From Streptomyces longispororuber (GTDB lineage: Bacteria > Actinomycetota > Actinomycetes > Streptomycetales > Streptomycetaceae), in the NCBI RefSeq assembly GCF_024448165.1, contig NZ_JAMOLN010000025.1, positions 1 through 64,000 of the forward strand: a stretch of DNA of 64,000 nucleotides. The letters run 5' to 3'. This document shows, one piece after another, positions 31,306 to 40,666 of this stretch. Each line of letters starts with the position of its first letter. The stretch's first letter is position 1. The notes under the pieces are model-generated. The model was not told the origin of the DNA and ran no database searches. It worked only from the letters and a program-made list of their open reading frames with translations. Position numbers and translations under genes: made by a program.

Positions 31306-32067
31306 GTGCTTGCTGTCGTCGGATCGCTGTGGGTCGTCGGCGTGATCCTGCTCGCCGGCGCGGTGATCGGGCAGGCCGTGAACCTGGGCGGCGCCGAACT
31401 CCCGGCCCTCACCTCGCCGAAGGTGCGCTGGACCGTCGCCGCGATCGGCGCACTCGCGCTGGTGCTGGGCACCCTGCTGTACGTACAGAACCTGTCGTCG
31501 ACCGGCGGCACCGGCGGTGGCCGGGCCGCCGGGCCGTCGCCGAGCCCCTCGGCCGCACCGGCGACACCCACGGACGACCCGTCCCCGCCGAGCCCCGCAC
31601 CGGACACGTCGACGCCGGCCCCGACCCCTTCGCGGACACCGTCACCGTCGGTCCCGCCGCCGGATACGTCCCCGGCACCGACGCCCCGCCCCGGGCCCAG
31701 CAAGCCGGCCGTGCGGGTGCGATGGCAGGGCTCGCTGCTCCTCTACAGCAACGGGGCGCCCACCGGATGGTGGCTCGACGGCGTGCCACCGGGCCAGGCG
31801 GTGATCGGGGATCTCGGGCTGGAGTGCGACTGCCACTCCGGCGAGGTCGTCGCCAACGCCATCGCCCGCTGGGACGGCTCCCGGCCGCCCGACCACCAGC
31901 AATGCGCCGACCTGAGCGGTCAGTTGGCGCGGCGGGCGCTGGCCGTGCACGAGGGGACCGTCGCCTGCCTGCGGACCCAGGAAGGGCGCCTCGGCTACGT
32001 CACGGTGACCAGCGTGCGGGGCCCGTCCGAGTTCACCGTGGAGGCGACGGTCTGGGACGACTGGTGA
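31306..32067 (+). CDS. Membrane-anchored protein with Pro/Ser/Thr-rich linker
   Basis: A 253-residue protein I do not recognise by family. Two hydrophobic segments open it (VLAVVGSLWVVGVILLAG and WTVAAIGALALVLGTLLYV). Next come ~75 residues of low-complexity Pro/Ser/Thr linker (PSPSPSAAPATPTDDPSPP onward). The ~110-residue C-terminal domain (VRVRWQGSLLLYSNGAPTGW to EFTVEATVWDDW) has three cysteines, in LECDCHSGE and QQCADL, and is probably outside the cell. The GTG at 31306 is 7 bases from GGGGAG; earlier in-frame starts lack a ribosome site. Confidence 0.72.
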   Translation: MLAVVGSLWVVGVILLAGAVIGQAVNLGGAELPALTSPKVRWTVAAIGALALVLGTLLYVQNLSSTGGTGGGRAAGPSPSPSAAPATPTDDPSPPSPAPDTSTPAPTPSRTPSPSVPPPDTSPAPTPRPGPSKPAVRVRWQGSLLLYSNGAPTGWWLDGVPPGQAVIGDLGLECDCHSGEVVANAIARWDGSRPPDHQQCADLSGQLARRALAVHEGTVACLRTQEGRLGYVTVTSVRGPSEFTVEATVWDDW

Positions 32068-32144
32068 GCGGTCCCGCACGGCCGTCGACCGGCGGATGAG
32101 ATCATGCCGGGGATCGGCAGTCGCGGCGTGACGGAGGCATTCGG

Positions 32145-33188
32145 ATGACCGGCAGCGAGACCCCAGTCCTCAGGCGCGTCGAGGGCCGGGCCGCCCACCT
32201 CGTGCTCAACCGGCCCCGCGCGCTGAACGCGATCGACCACGAGATGGTGCGCCTCGTCGACGCGGCGCTGACCGACTGGGAGCACGACGACTCCGTGGAG
32301 AGCGTCGTGATCACCGGCGCGGGCGAGCGCGGCCTGTGCGCGGGCGGCGACATCCGGGCCGTGCACGACGACGCCCGGGACGGCGACGGCAGTGCGTCGG
32401 CCGCGTTCTGGCGCGACGAGTACCACCTCAACGCCCGGATCGCCCGCTACCCCAAGCCGTACGTCGCGATCATGGACGGCATCGTGATGGGCGGCGGCGT
32501 GGGGATCTCCGCGCACGGCTCCGTGCGGGTCGTCACCGAGCGGTCCCGGATCGCCATGCCGGAGACGGGCATCGGGTTCGTCCCGGACGTCGGCGGCACC
32601 TGGCTGCTCGCCCACGCGCCCGGCGAGCTGGGCACGTACCTGGCGCTCACCGGTGCGTCGATCGGCGCGGGCGACGCCCTGCTGTGCGGTCTGGCCGACC
32701 ACTATCTGCCCGCGTCAGACGTTCCGGGCCTCCTCGACGCGCTGGCCACGAGCCCGGTCCGGGACGCGCTCAGCGCCCGTGAACAGGCGGCGCCGGACGG
32801 CGAGTTGGCCGCCATGAGGCCGTGGATCGACGCGTGCTTCGCCGCCGACACCGTGGAGGAGATCGTCGCCCGGCTGCTCGACCGCGGCGACACCGAGGCG
32901 AAGGAGGCTGCCGAACTGCTCCTGAGCCGCTCGCCCCTCGCCCTGAAGGTCACCCTCGCCGCGATGCGCTCGGCCCGTGGCCTCACGCTGGAGGAGGCAC
33001 TCGACCAGGAGTACCGGGTGTCCTGCGTGGCCGTGGGCAACCCGGACCTGGTGGAAGGCGTGCGGGCACAGATCATCGACAAGGACCGCAGGCCCCGCTG
33101 GCAGCCCGCCCACCTCGCCGAGGTCACGGACGCCGACGTGCGCCGCCACTTCGTGTCCCTCGGCGAGCGGGAACTCGGCCTCGCCTGA
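32145..33188 (+). CDS. 3-Hydroxyisobutyryl-CoA hydrolase / enoyl-CoA hydratase-like
   Basis: A 347-residue crotonase-fold enzyme of the ECH_2 subfamily, best matched to 3-hydroxyisobutyryl-CoA hydrolase of valine catabolism. Landmarks are LNRPRALNAIDHEMV, the oxyanion-hole segments GLCAGGDIRAVHDD (about 63-76) and IVMGGGVGISAHG, and PETGIGFVPDVGGTWLLA, where Glu and Asp fit the hydrolase active site. A ~110-residue C-terminal helical part ends in RPRWQPAHLAEVTDADVRRH, typical of the hydrolases. ATG start. No other valine-pathway genes are adjacent. Confidence 0.9.
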   Translation: MTGSETPVLRRVEGRAAHLVLNRPRALNAIDHEMVRLVDAALTDWEHDDSVESVVITGAGERGLCAGGDIRAVHDDARDGDGSASAAFWRDEYHLNARIARYPKPYVAIMDGIVMGGGVGISAHGSVRVVTERSRIAMPETGIGFVPDVGGTWLLAHAPGELGTYLALTGASIGAGDALLCGLADHYLPASDVPGLLDALATSPVRDALSAREQAAPDGELAAMRPWIDACFAADTVEEIVARLLDRGDTEAKEAAELLLSRSPLALKVTLAAMRSARGLTLEEALDQEYRVSCVAVGNPDLVEGVRAQIIDKDRRPRWQPAHLAEVTDADVRRHFVSLGERELGLA

Positions 33189-33222
33189 ACTCGGTCTGGC
33201 CCGAACCGTGTTGGTGCCCGGG

Positions 33223-33408
33223 TCAGCGCAGCATGCCGTACAGCGCCCAGCCCACGAGGAAGAGCAGCACGGCACCGGTGACGATCAGCGTGCCGGTTCC
33301 GGTGTGCAGGGAACGCTCCTGGTCGGCACGCTTCTCCTGGATGAACGCCTTGGCGTCCGCCTCCGTGCGGGTACGGACCCACTGACCGTTCTGTCCGGCT
33401 TGGAACAC
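33223..33408 (-). CDS. Small single-span membrane protein
   Basis: A 61-residue protein: a charged N-terminal half (RTRTEADAKAFIQEKRADQE) and one C-terminal membrane span (TLIVTGAVLLFLVGWALYGM). GTG start 6 bases from GGGAGG, a strong ribosome site that supports a real gene. Function unknown. Confidence 0.65.
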   Translation of the reverse strand: MFQAGQNGQWVRTRTEADAKAFIQEKRADQERSLHTGTGTLIVTGAVLLFLVGWALYGMLR

Positions 33409-33509
33409 CGTGCACCTCCCGTGTCAACTGCCCCGCGCCTTACCGATGGTGGCGGGATCAAACCCCACCGGCGCCGTGCGGACGTGCGAACCGGCGGCGC
33501 TGCGGGATC

Positions 33510-34688
33510 ATGGAGGGCATGCCGGACGCAGCGCTGACCATCGAGCCCTTCTCCTCGTCGGCGGACCCCGCCGCCCTGGCCGACCTGCGGGCGCGGCTGC
33601 GCGCGACGCGCTGGCCCGACGCGCCCGAGGACGCCGGCTGGTCCCTCGGTACCGACCTGGACGAGCTCCGTGCGCTCGTCGCCCACTGGGCGGACGGGTT
33701 CGACTGGCGGGCACAGGAGGCGGAGCTGGCCCGGCTGCCCCGGTACCGCGCCCGGCTCGGCGGACTCGGCATCCACTTCGTGCACGCCCGGGCCGCCGCG
33801 TCGGCAGGACCCGCGCTGCCGCTGGTGCTGTGCCACGGCTGGCCGGACTCCTTCTGGCGCTACCAGAAGGTGGTCCCGCTGCTCACGGACCCGGCCGCGC
33901 ACGGCGCCGACCCGGCCGACGCGTTCGACGTGGTCGTCCCCGACATGCCGGGCTACGGCTACTCGGACCGGCCCGCCGGCGCCCCGCTCGCCTCACCCGC
34001 CGTGGCCGGACTGTGGGCAGAGCTCATGGCCGGGCTCGGGTACCCGCGGTTCGGCGCGGCGGGCGGCGACATCGGCAGTCACGTCAGCCGCTATCTCGCC
34101 CTCGACCACCCCGACCGGGTCGTGGCCGTGCACCGGATGGACGGCGGCCTGCCCGTGTTCACCGGTGACCGGGCCGAGCTGACGGCCGAGGAGCGGGCCT
34201 GGTTCGACGAGGTCGGCGCGTGGGGTGCCGCCGAGGGCGCGTACGGCGCGATCCACCGGACGAAACCGCAGACCGCCGCGTTCGGGCTCACCGACTCGCC
34301 GGCCGGGCTCGCCGCGTGGATCGTCGAGAAGATGCGCGCGTGGAGCGACTGCGACGGCGACATCGGGCGCAGCTTCACCAAGGACGAGATCCTCACGAAC
34401 GTCACCCTGTACTGGCTGACCGGCACCATCGGCTCGTCGATGCGCATGTACCACGCGAACGGCGCCCTCCCGGTCGAGCAGCTCACGCGTCGCGTCGACG
34501 TCCCGTCCGGCTTCTCGCTGTTCCACGGCGACATCCTCCGCCCGCCGCGGGCCTGGCTGGAGCGCATGACGAACGTGGTCCGCGTGACGGAGCCCCCGCG
34601 GGGCGGCCACTTCGCCCCGTTCGAGGAACCCGAGCTGTACGCGCAGGAGGTGCGGGACTTCTTCCGCCCCTACCGGACGGCCCGGTGA
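33510..34688 (+). CDS. Epoxide hydrolase (EHN-domain alpha/beta hydrolase)
   Basis: A 392-residue epoxide hydrolase. The N-terminal EHN domain (about 10-105) begins LTIEPFSSSADPAALADLRA. The alpha/beta-hydrolase core has LVLCHGWPDSFWRYQKVV (HGWP oxyanion loop), the nucleophile Asp in AAGGDIGSHVSRYLA (about 184-198; family usually GGDWG) and the C-terminal catalytic His in PPRGGHFAPFEEPEL. It converts epoxides to diols, often for detoxification. The start is uncertain between ATG 33510 and ATG 33519; the GGAGGG between them is too close to the second. Confidence 0.9.
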   Translation: MEGMPDAALTIEPFSSSADPAALADLRARLRATRWPDAPEDAGWSLGTDLDELRALVAHWADGFDWRAQEAELARLPRYRARLGGLGIHFVHARAAASAGPALPLVLCHGWPDSFWRYQKVVPLLTDPAAHGADPADAFDVVVPDMPGYGYSDRPAGAPLASPAVAGLWAELMAGLGYPRFGAAGGDIGSHVSRYLALDHPDRVVAVHRMDGGLPVFTGDRAELTAEERAWFDEVGAWGAAEGAYGAIHRTKPQTAAFGLTDSPAGLAAWIVEKMRAWSDCDGDIGRSFTKDEILTNVTLYWLTGTIGSSMRMYHANGALPVEQLTRRVDVPSGFSLFHGDILRPPRAWLERMTNVVRVTEPPRGGHFAPFEEPELYAQEVRDFFRPYRTAR

Positions 34689-34696
34689 GGCGGAGG

Positions 34697-34726
34697 GGGC
34701 GCGCCCACGCCGTCGTGGGCGCGCCC
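34697..34726. terminator. Bidirectional hairpin terminator
   Basis: Perfect 13-base inverted repeat, GGGCGCGCCCACG (34697-34709) and CGTGGGCGCGCCC (34714-34726), 4-base loop. It lies between convergent genes ending at 34688 and 34740. Confidence 0.85.
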
Positions 34727-34739
34727 TGAGCTCCGGGGC

Positions 34740-37700
34740 TCAACTCAGCGGTTCCACCCGGATGTTGCGGAACCGCACCTTGTTGCCGTGGTCCTGCAGC
34801 CGGATCGCCCCGGCCGCCGGGCTCTCCGGCGCGCCCGCGCCGGTCGGCCCGTCGATCGCGACGTCGTCGTGGACCTTCGTGCCGTTCCACACCACGGTCA
34901 CCCGCGCGTCGGCGGTCTTCTTGCCGTCGGCGTCGAAGCGCGCCGCCCGGAACGTGATGTCGTACGTCTGCCAACTCTCCGGCGCCGTCGCCGCGTTGAT
35001 GTCCGGCGCCTTCTTCAGATAGATCGCCCCCGCCTCGTTGTTGTCGAGCGTGGTGTCACCGAACGAGTCGAGGATCTGGATCTCGTACCGCTCCTGGAGG
35101 TAGACGCCGCTGTTGCCCCGGTTCTGTCCGGTCACGTCGTCCGGCAGCTGCGGCACCCGGAACTCCACGTGCAGCTTGAAGTCCTCGTAGGCATCCTTGG
35201 TGCGGATGTCGCCGCAGCACACCTCCATCGACTTCTCGTCGGTCAGCGGCCATTCGACCTTCCGGCCGTCGGTGTGCTGCCACTGCGCCTGGGAGGCGGC
35301 CGTGCCGTCGAAGAGACCGACCGGGTCGCCGTGCGGGCGCACGGTGATCAGGTCGAGGTTGACGTGGCCGGTGTCGCCCGGGTCGAAGCGGTAGGCGACG
35401 GTGTTGCGGCCCGCCTTGAGGGTGACGCGCTCGGTCCGGGTCGACCAGGCGTCCCAGGTGCCCGTCGAGGCGAGGGTCGTCTGCCGGAGCTTGGCGCCGT
35501 TGGCGTACAGGGAGAGGGACTTGGTGCCCTGGAAGGGGTTCGGGCCGTTCGAGTAGCGGAGGTTCACGTCGTACTCGCCCGCCTTGGGGACGGTCACGTC
35601 GAACGTCGTGGCGACCTTGCCCTCGGTGTTGTAGCTGTCGACGAAGCCGCTGCCGGAGTAGCCGGGGTGATCGGTGTTGATGCCGGCCGTTCCGGTCAGG
35701 CGTGCCTCCTCCGCCTCGTAGAGGGTGGCGGGCGGCGGCTGCTCGCCGGGCAGCGCGTTGAGGGTGTACCAGGCCTCGGTGCTGAACAGCGGTTCACCGG
35801 AGTCGGACGCGAAGGGGCGCGGGGAGCGGACGTGCACGACCCGGCCGGGCTTGAGGCCGTCCAGGCGCAGCCGGACCGTGCGGCCGTCGTCGGCGAGCGT
35901 GGCCGACCGGACCGCGAGCCGCTCCTCGGCGATCTTCGGGCCGCCGTAGTCGGACGTCGGGGTGTAGCGCCACTGCTCGGCCTGGTAGCGCTTGGCCAGT
36001 TCCTCGGCCGTGGCCTGCGACAGCGGCTGGGTGTACTCCAGGTCGAAGCCGCCGGGGACGGCCCGCATCTCCTTGACGTCGAAGGTGTTGCCGCCGTTCG
36101 GTGCCAGTTTCTGCAGGCCGAACTTGAGCTTCCCTTCCTGGCCCCAGTTGCCGTCGGCGCCGAGCCCGCCTGCGTAGATCGCGCCGTCGGGACCCATCGT
36201 GATCCGGTTGACTCCGGCCTCCAGGCCCTGCGTGTACCGGAACACGGCGCCCTGGTACTGGCCCTTCACCTTCTCCAGGTAGCCGCGCTGCAGTCCGCCG
36301 TAGGTGACGTCGCCGAAGAGCATCTGCCCGGCGAACCGGCCTTTGGTCAAGTACAGCGGTGTGCTGGGGGAGTTGGCGATCTCGTTCTGCGGCAGCCACA
36401 GCACCGGCTGGGTGACGGGCTTGTCGTCGAACGGGCCGGACGGTTCGGTGTAGTGGTTGAAGAAGCGGTCCTGTCTGATCTGGACGAGCTTCGACGCGGG
36501 CAGCCAGCCGCCCTGGTTGTCGGTGGTGAAGATGTCGCCGCCGGGGCCCCAGCCGATCCCGTTCGGGGTGCGCAGACCGCCCGCGACCGCGTGGATCTTC
36601 CCGGTCTTCCGGTTGACCTTGTACGTGGTGCCGCGGCCGGGCGCGGGCTGCGGAGTGGTGGTGGCGCCGCCGTAGTTGATGGCGACGGACAGGTTCACGT
36701 AGAAGAAGCCGTCGCGGTAGAGCAGGCCGAAGGCGAACTCGTGGAAGTTCTTGCCGTACGGCCAGGTGGCGACGGTGCGGTACTCGTCGGTGACGGAGTC
36801 CTTGTCCGTGTCGACGAGCTGGGTCAGCTCGTGCTTCTGCGACACGTACAGCGAACCGTCGACGTACTTGATGCCCATCGGCTCGCGCAGCCCGCTCGCG
36901 ACCTTCTGCACCGTCACCTTGTCCCGGCTGGTCGTGCCGGTGACGTGGTCGAGGAGGTACACCTCGCCCTTGGTGGTCTCGGAGCCGCCCCACGTGCTGA
37001 TGGCGAGCCGTCCGTCGGGCAGCCAGTCCATGCCGGTGACCTGCGGTTCGAAGCCGTCCGGGCGCAGATCGGTGAGGTCGAGGTCCGGGCGGACGTCGGT
37101 CAGCGGCAGTCCGTCGCCGGGGCTGTCCGCGCCCGACTCGCACTCCTTGCGTCCGGGCGCGGTCACCCGGACGACGCCGGCGTCGGTGCTCAGCGCCTCG
37201 CGTGGGACGACGGTGAAGGCGTCGGCGCCCGGCGGCTGCCAGGCCAGCGTGAGCTGCTGTCCGCCGCCCCGCTCGAAGTAGTCGATGCGGAACGGGTGGG
37301 AACCGGCGGTGAGTTGGACGGTTCCGTCCTTGGGCTCGGCGCCGTGCAGGCCGTCGTGGTCGATGACCTGCCTGTCGTCGATGGTGAGCCGTGAGCCGTC
37401 GTCGCTGGTGAGGCGGAAGGCGTACGTCCCGTCGCTCGGGATCACCAGGTAACCGGACGCCTCGGCCGAGAAGTTGTCGGCGAAGCCGCCGAAGTCGTCG
37501 GTCGTGGACCAGTCGACGGTCGGCATCAGCTTGTCGTGGTTGGGCGTCTGCCCGGGCTTGAGCGTGCACAGCTTGCTGAGCGGGGTCTGCGTGTCGAAGA
37601 CGCGCAGGGTGACCCCCGGCTCCTGGGGCGGGATGTCGGCCTCGGCGGCGGGGGCCGGTGGCGCGATCCAGACGCCTCCGGCGAGAAATCCTCCGACGAG

Positions 37701-37748
37701 CAGGGTGGCGAGCCGTCTTCGGGCGTGCGGGAACAGCCGTGGATGCAT
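34740..37748 (-). CDS. Large secreted multidomain protein: PA14, beta-propeller, CBM, DUF1080
   Basis: A 1002-residue exported protein. A basic start and hydrophobic signal (LATLLVGGFLAGGVWI, cleavage near AEA~35) lead to a PA14 domain (about 45-190: YLVIPSDGTYAFRLTSDDGS, IDDRQVIDHDGLHG). Next is a propeller resembling sugar/PQQ dehydrogenases (about 220-560: TGMDWLPDGRLAISTWGG, LRTPNGIGWGPGGDIFTTDN). Then comes a CBM6/35-type domain (about 680-815: YEAEEARLTGTAGI to VNLDLITV). The C-terminal DUF1080 domain (about 825-1002) contains NRGNSGVYLQERYEIQILDS. DUF1080 is the 3-keto-disaccharide hydrolase fold. Probably polysaccharide or glycoside processing outside the cell. ATG after GGAGG. Confidence 0.88.
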   Translation of the reverse strand: MHPRLFPHARRRLATLLVGGFLAGGVWIAPPAPAAEADIPPQEPGVTLRVFDTQTPLSKLCTLKPGQTPNHDKLMPTVDWSTTDDFGGFADNFSAEASGYLVIPSDGTYAFRLTSDDGSRLTIDDRQVIDHDGLHGAEPKDGTVQLTAGSHPFRIDYFERGGGQQLTLAWQPPGADAFTVVPREALSTDAGVVRVTAPGRKECESGADSPGDGLPLTDVRPDLDLTDLRPDGFEPQVTGMDWLPDGRLAISTWGGSETTKGEVYLLDHVTGTTSRDKVTVQKVASGLREPMGIKYVDGSLYVSQKHELTQLVDTDKDSVTDEYRTVATWPYGKNFHEFAFGLLYRDGFFYVNLSVAINYGGATTTPQPAPGRGTTYKVNRKTGKIHAVAGGLRTPNGIGWGPGGDIFTTDNQGGWLPASKLVQIRQDRFFNHYTEPSGPFDDKPVTQPVLWLPQNEIANSPSTPLYLTKGRFAGQMLFGDVTYGGLQRGYLEKVKGQYQGAVFRYTQGLEAGVNRITMGPDGAIYAGGLGADGNWGQEGKLKFGLQKLAPNGGNTFDVKEMRAVPGGFDLEYTQPLSQATAEELAKRYQAEQWRYTPTSDYGGPKIAEERLAVRSATLADDGRTVRLRLDGLKPGRVVHVRSPRPFASDSGEPLFSTEAWYTLNALPGEQPPPATLYEAEEARLTGTAGINTDHPGYSGSGFVDSYNTEGKVATTFDVTVPKAGEYDVNLRYSNGPNPFQGTKSLSLYANGAKLRQTTLASTGTWDAWSTRTERVTLKAGRNTVAYRFDPGDTGHVNLDLITVRPHGDPVGLFDGTAASQAQWQHTDGRKVEWPLTDEKSMEVCCGDIRTKDAYEDFKLHVEFRVPQLPDDVTGQNRGNSGVYLQERYEIQILDSFGDTTLDNNEAGAIYLKKAPDINAATAPESWQTYDITFRAARFDADGKKTADARVTVVWNGTKVHDDVAIDGPTGAGAPESPAAGAIRLQDHGNKVRFRNIRVEPLS

Positions 37749-37907
37749 CGGTCCTCCAGGACGGGACCGGAGGCCGCCGGATCGCACCCCGGTCGAGCGG
37801 AACTCCTACGGTTGCGCCGTCACGCTAGGGGACTTCTGCTCAACACGTCCATACTTTGTCATCAATGAGTTCAAAGTCCTGTGACGGAGCGGAAGTCGGT
37901 GGTCACC

Positions 37908-38675
37908 TCACGCACCCGCGGCGCGCAGCAGTGCGGCGATCTCGTCGTGGCCGCGGTCGCGCGCATGGGCGAGCGGGGTGACGCCCTCGCCGTCCGCCAG
38001 CGACGGGTCCGCGCCGGCGTGCAGGAGCAGTTCGACGACCCGCTGGTGGTCCGTGCCGCCGTCGCCGAGGATGATCGCCTCCAACAGGGCGGTCCAGCCG
38101 AGGTCGTTGACGTGGTCGACGTCGATGTCGGTGCCGCGCAGCACCTCGCGCACATAGTCGGCGTGGCCGTGCTCGCCCGCCGGGATCAGGGACGTACCGC
38201 CGAAGCGGTTCTCCAGCGTGTAGTCCGGGTGGGCGGGGATCAGGGCGCGCGCCATCGCGGCGCTGCCGGTCACCCCCGTCACCAGCCAGGCACTGTCCTG
38301 CCTCTCGTCCTGTGCGTCCGGGTCGGCGCCCGCCTCGACCAGGACCTTCGCGGCCGCCACGTGGTCGCCGAGGGAGGCGAGCAGCAGCGGGGTGCGGCCG
38401 GTGTCGTCACGGGCCTCCAGGTCCGCGCCCGCCTCGACGGCCGTGCGGACCCCCTGGGCGTCACCGCGCCCGGCGGCGCGCAGCAGATCGGCCGAAGCGC
38501 CCCGGACGGCGGTCGAGGACGTGCCCGTTGCCCGGCCGTCGTCCGTGGCGGGTGCGCCGCAGGCGGCGACGCACGCGATGAACGCCAGGCCCGTCGCGAG
38601 GGCCGCCACCGGTCCCGGGCGCCGGCGCCTCTTTCCGTGCGTGCTGCCGTGCCTGCTGCCGTGCGGCGTCGTCAC
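37908..38675 (-). CDS. Ankyrin-repeat lipoprotein
   Basis: A 255-residue protein: basic start (GKRRRRP), hydrophobic stretch and lipobox VAAC with Cys39, so probably an acylated, membrane-anchored lipoprotein. About five ankyrin repeats follow (DLLRAAGRGDAQGVRTAVEA, TGRTPLLLASLGDHVAAAKV, GWTALLEAIILGD, GVTPLAHARDRGHDEIAALL). Ankyrin repeats mediate protein binding; the target is unknown. GTG start after GAGGAGG. An upstream-extended frame overlays intergenic DNA and is rejected. Confidence 0.83.
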   Translation of the reverse strand: MTTPHGSRHGSTHGKRRRRPGPVAALATGLAFIACVAACGAPATDDGRATGTSSTAVRGASADLLRAAGRGDAQGVRTAVEAGADLEARDDTGRTPLLLASLGDHVAAAKVLVEAGADPDAQDERQDSAWLVTGVTGSAAMARALIPAHPDYTLENRFGGTSLIPAGEHGHADYVREVLRGTDIDVDHVNDLGWTALLEAIILGDGGTDHQRVVELLLHAGADPSLADGEGVTPLAHARDRGHDEIAALLRAAGA

Positions 38676-38989
38676 GTCGTCCTCCTCGTGGCGGGATCTG
38701 CGGATACCCCGATCCTGGCCGCGGCGACAGCGACCGGGCACCACCCGTCGGAGCGCGTTCCGCGCATGAACGGGCGACCTCCGGGTCGGCCGATCGGTCG
38801 ATGCGGGCGGCGCGGCGGACGTGCGGGGTGGCGGGGCGGGTGCGCCCGGCCCGTCCAGGAACCCGGCACCGGACCCCTGGCCGCCCCGTGCCCGGGGTGC
38901 GGACCGGCGGACGGCACGGTCCACTGGATCGAGGGCCCGCGGAGCGCGGCGCCCCGGCACACGGCGGCACCGGAGAGGGAAGCCCAGCC
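38676..38989. other. 314-base divergent intergenic region, ankyrin / SpoIIE
   Basis: No gene I can support. It must contain the promoters of both flanking genes. Ribosome sites abut each start (GAGGAGG on the minus strand, GGAGAGGGA at 38972 on the plus strand). I see no strong hairpin or repeat. Confidence 0.5.
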
Positions 38990-40666
38990 ATGGAGGACTC
39001 TGCGACGCCCGCCGGGCCCGGGCAGGACGGTGTCGCCGCCGTTCGCGCACTGCTCGGCGCGCAGGCGGAGACCGCACGGCGCGCCGCCGTGGTCAGGATC
39101 GGCGAGGACGCGGCCCGGGCGGCCGCGGAGGCCGTGCCGTGCGACCGCGTGGAGACCCCCGACTGGGCCGGTCCGCTGGCGGACGCGCACCCGATGCCCG
39201 CGGTCGTCTTCGCCCCGGTGCGCGACGACGCGGGCCGGATCGTCGACTTCGTGGACGTCGCGGCGAACACGCCCGCTCGCCGCTACGCACCCCGGCAGGG
39301 CAGCCCCGTCGGGCACCTGCTCACCGTCACCCAGCCCACGGCCAGGACGTCGGGCGTCTTCGACACGCTGTGCCGGGCCGTCGAGACGGGGGAGACGATC
39401 GCGCCGCAGGACTGGGCGGACACCCTCCTGATCGACGGACACCCGCGCCACGTCGCCGGCCGGCTGACCGCCGCGCCGCACCGCGGCCATGTCCTCGTGA
39501 TCATCGACATGGACGCCGAGCGCTACCGGCGCATCAGCCGCCGGGCCGAGGAGGACGGCCTCGGCGGCTGGGCCGAATGGGACCTCCCGGCGGCTGCCAC
39601 GGAGTGGTCGCCCGGCCTCCACCGCATGTTCGACCTGCCCGAGGGGGCGCCGCCGCTCGGCCTCGACGCCCTGGCCGCGTTCGTCGTGCCCGAGGACCTG
39701 CCGGGCCTGCACACCGCCCTGGAGTTGCTGCTGCACGAGGGCCGGCCGTGCGACGTCGACGTGCGGGCCGAACTCCCGTCAGGGGAACGGGTTCTGAGGT
39801 TCGTCATGGAGGCGGTGCAGGACGAGGACGAGTCCGGCGCGGTGTGGGGCGTGCAGGGCTACATCCGCGACGTCACCCAGGTCCATCAGGTCCGCACCCG
39901 CCTCGACGCGGCCCTGCGCGACGCCGACCGCCGGCGCGAACAGGCCCGCGCCGAGGCCCGCGTGACGGCCCGGCTGCGCGAGGCCCTGCTGCCCGCGCAC
40001 CCGCCCGAGCAGGCCTACAACGGCGTCGTCTCCGCGCTCGCCCACCGCCCCGCCGAACTCGGGGTGCTCGGCGGCGACTGGTACAACGTGCGCCCCCTGC
40101 CCGACGGCCGCGTCCTGTACGCGCTCGGCGACGCCGCGGGCCACGGCCTCGACGCGGTCGCCCACATGACGTCGCTGCGCAGCGGACTCGAAGGGCTCGC
40201 CTTCACCGAGCATCCGGTGGAGACGCTCGCGGCCTGGCTCAACCGCCTCACCACCGAGACCCACCCCGACCGCACCGCCACCGCCGTGATCTGCCGCTAC
40301 CACCCCGACCGCCGGCTGCTGCGCTGGGTCAGTGCGGGGCACCCGCCACCGGTCCTGATCCGCGCCGGCCGGGCCCGCCTCCTCGACGTCCCCGAAGGGC
40401 TGTTGCTCGGCGTCCTGCCCGACGCCGTCTACCGGGCCGCCGAACTCGACCTGCTGCCCGGCGACACCGTGCTGCTGTACAGCGACGGCCTCGTCGAGCG
40501 GCGCGGGTGCGATCTGTCCGACGGCTTCGACGCCCTCCTGAACGCCGCCGAGGAGTACGCGGAACTGCCGTTGCACCTCCTCACGGAGAAGCTCACCGAC
40601 CGGCTGCTGCCGAGCGCGCCCGAGGACGATGCCAGCCTGCTGGCCCTGCGCAGGTCAGGCCCCTGA
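38990..40666 (+). CDS. SpoIIE-type PP2C phosphatase with PAS domains
   Basis: A 558-residue regulatory Ser/Thr phosphatase. PAS-like domains occupy about 55-175 (HPMPAVVFAPVRDDAGRIVD) and about 185-300 (a GGWAEWDLPAAATEWSPGLH block, then RFVMEAVQDEDESG). A coiled linker (RRREQARAEARVTARLREAL) leads to the SpoIIE phosphatase domain (about 335-555). Its metal-binding acidic residues lie in LGGDWYNV, LGDAAGHGLDAV, SDGLVERRG and PEDDASLLAL. Such proteins dephosphorylate anti-sigma-factor antagonists. No HATPase or STAS partner is adjacent. ATG after GGAGAGGGA. It ends 12 bases inside the convergent regulator gene. Confidence 0.92.
   Translation: MEDSATPAGPGQDGVAAVRALLGAQAETARRAAVVRIGEDAARAAAEAVPCDRVETPDWAGPLADAHPMPAVVFAPVRDDAGRIVDFVDVAANTPARRYAPRQGSPVGHLLTVTQPTARTSGVFDTLCRAVETGETIAPQDWADTLLIDGHPRHVAGRLTAAPHRGHVLVIIDMDAERYRRISRRAEEDGLGGWAEWDLPAAATEWSPGLHRMFDLPEGAPPLGLDALAAFVVPEDLPGLHTALELLLHEGRPCDVDVRAELPSGERVLRFVMEAVQDEDESGAVWGVQGYIRDVTQVHQVRTRLDAALRDADRRREQARAEARVTARLREALLPAHPPEQAYNGVVSALAHRPAELGVLGGDWYNVRPLPDGRVLYALGDAAGHGLDAVAHMTSLRSGLEGLAFTEHPVETLAAWLNRLTTETHPDRTATAVICRYHPDRRLLRWVSAGHPPPVLIRAGRARLLDVPEGLLLGVLPDAVYRAAELDLLPGDTVLLYSDGLVERRGCDLSDGFDALLNAAEEYAELPLHLLTEKLTDRLLPSAPEDDASLLALRRSGP

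Noticed and set aside
28627..40666. A complete partner-switching stress module made of the SigB/F-type sigma and the SpoIIE phosphatase
   Set aside because: They are 10 kb apart and no RsbW-type kinase or STAS antagonist gene lies between; the link is only conceptual.
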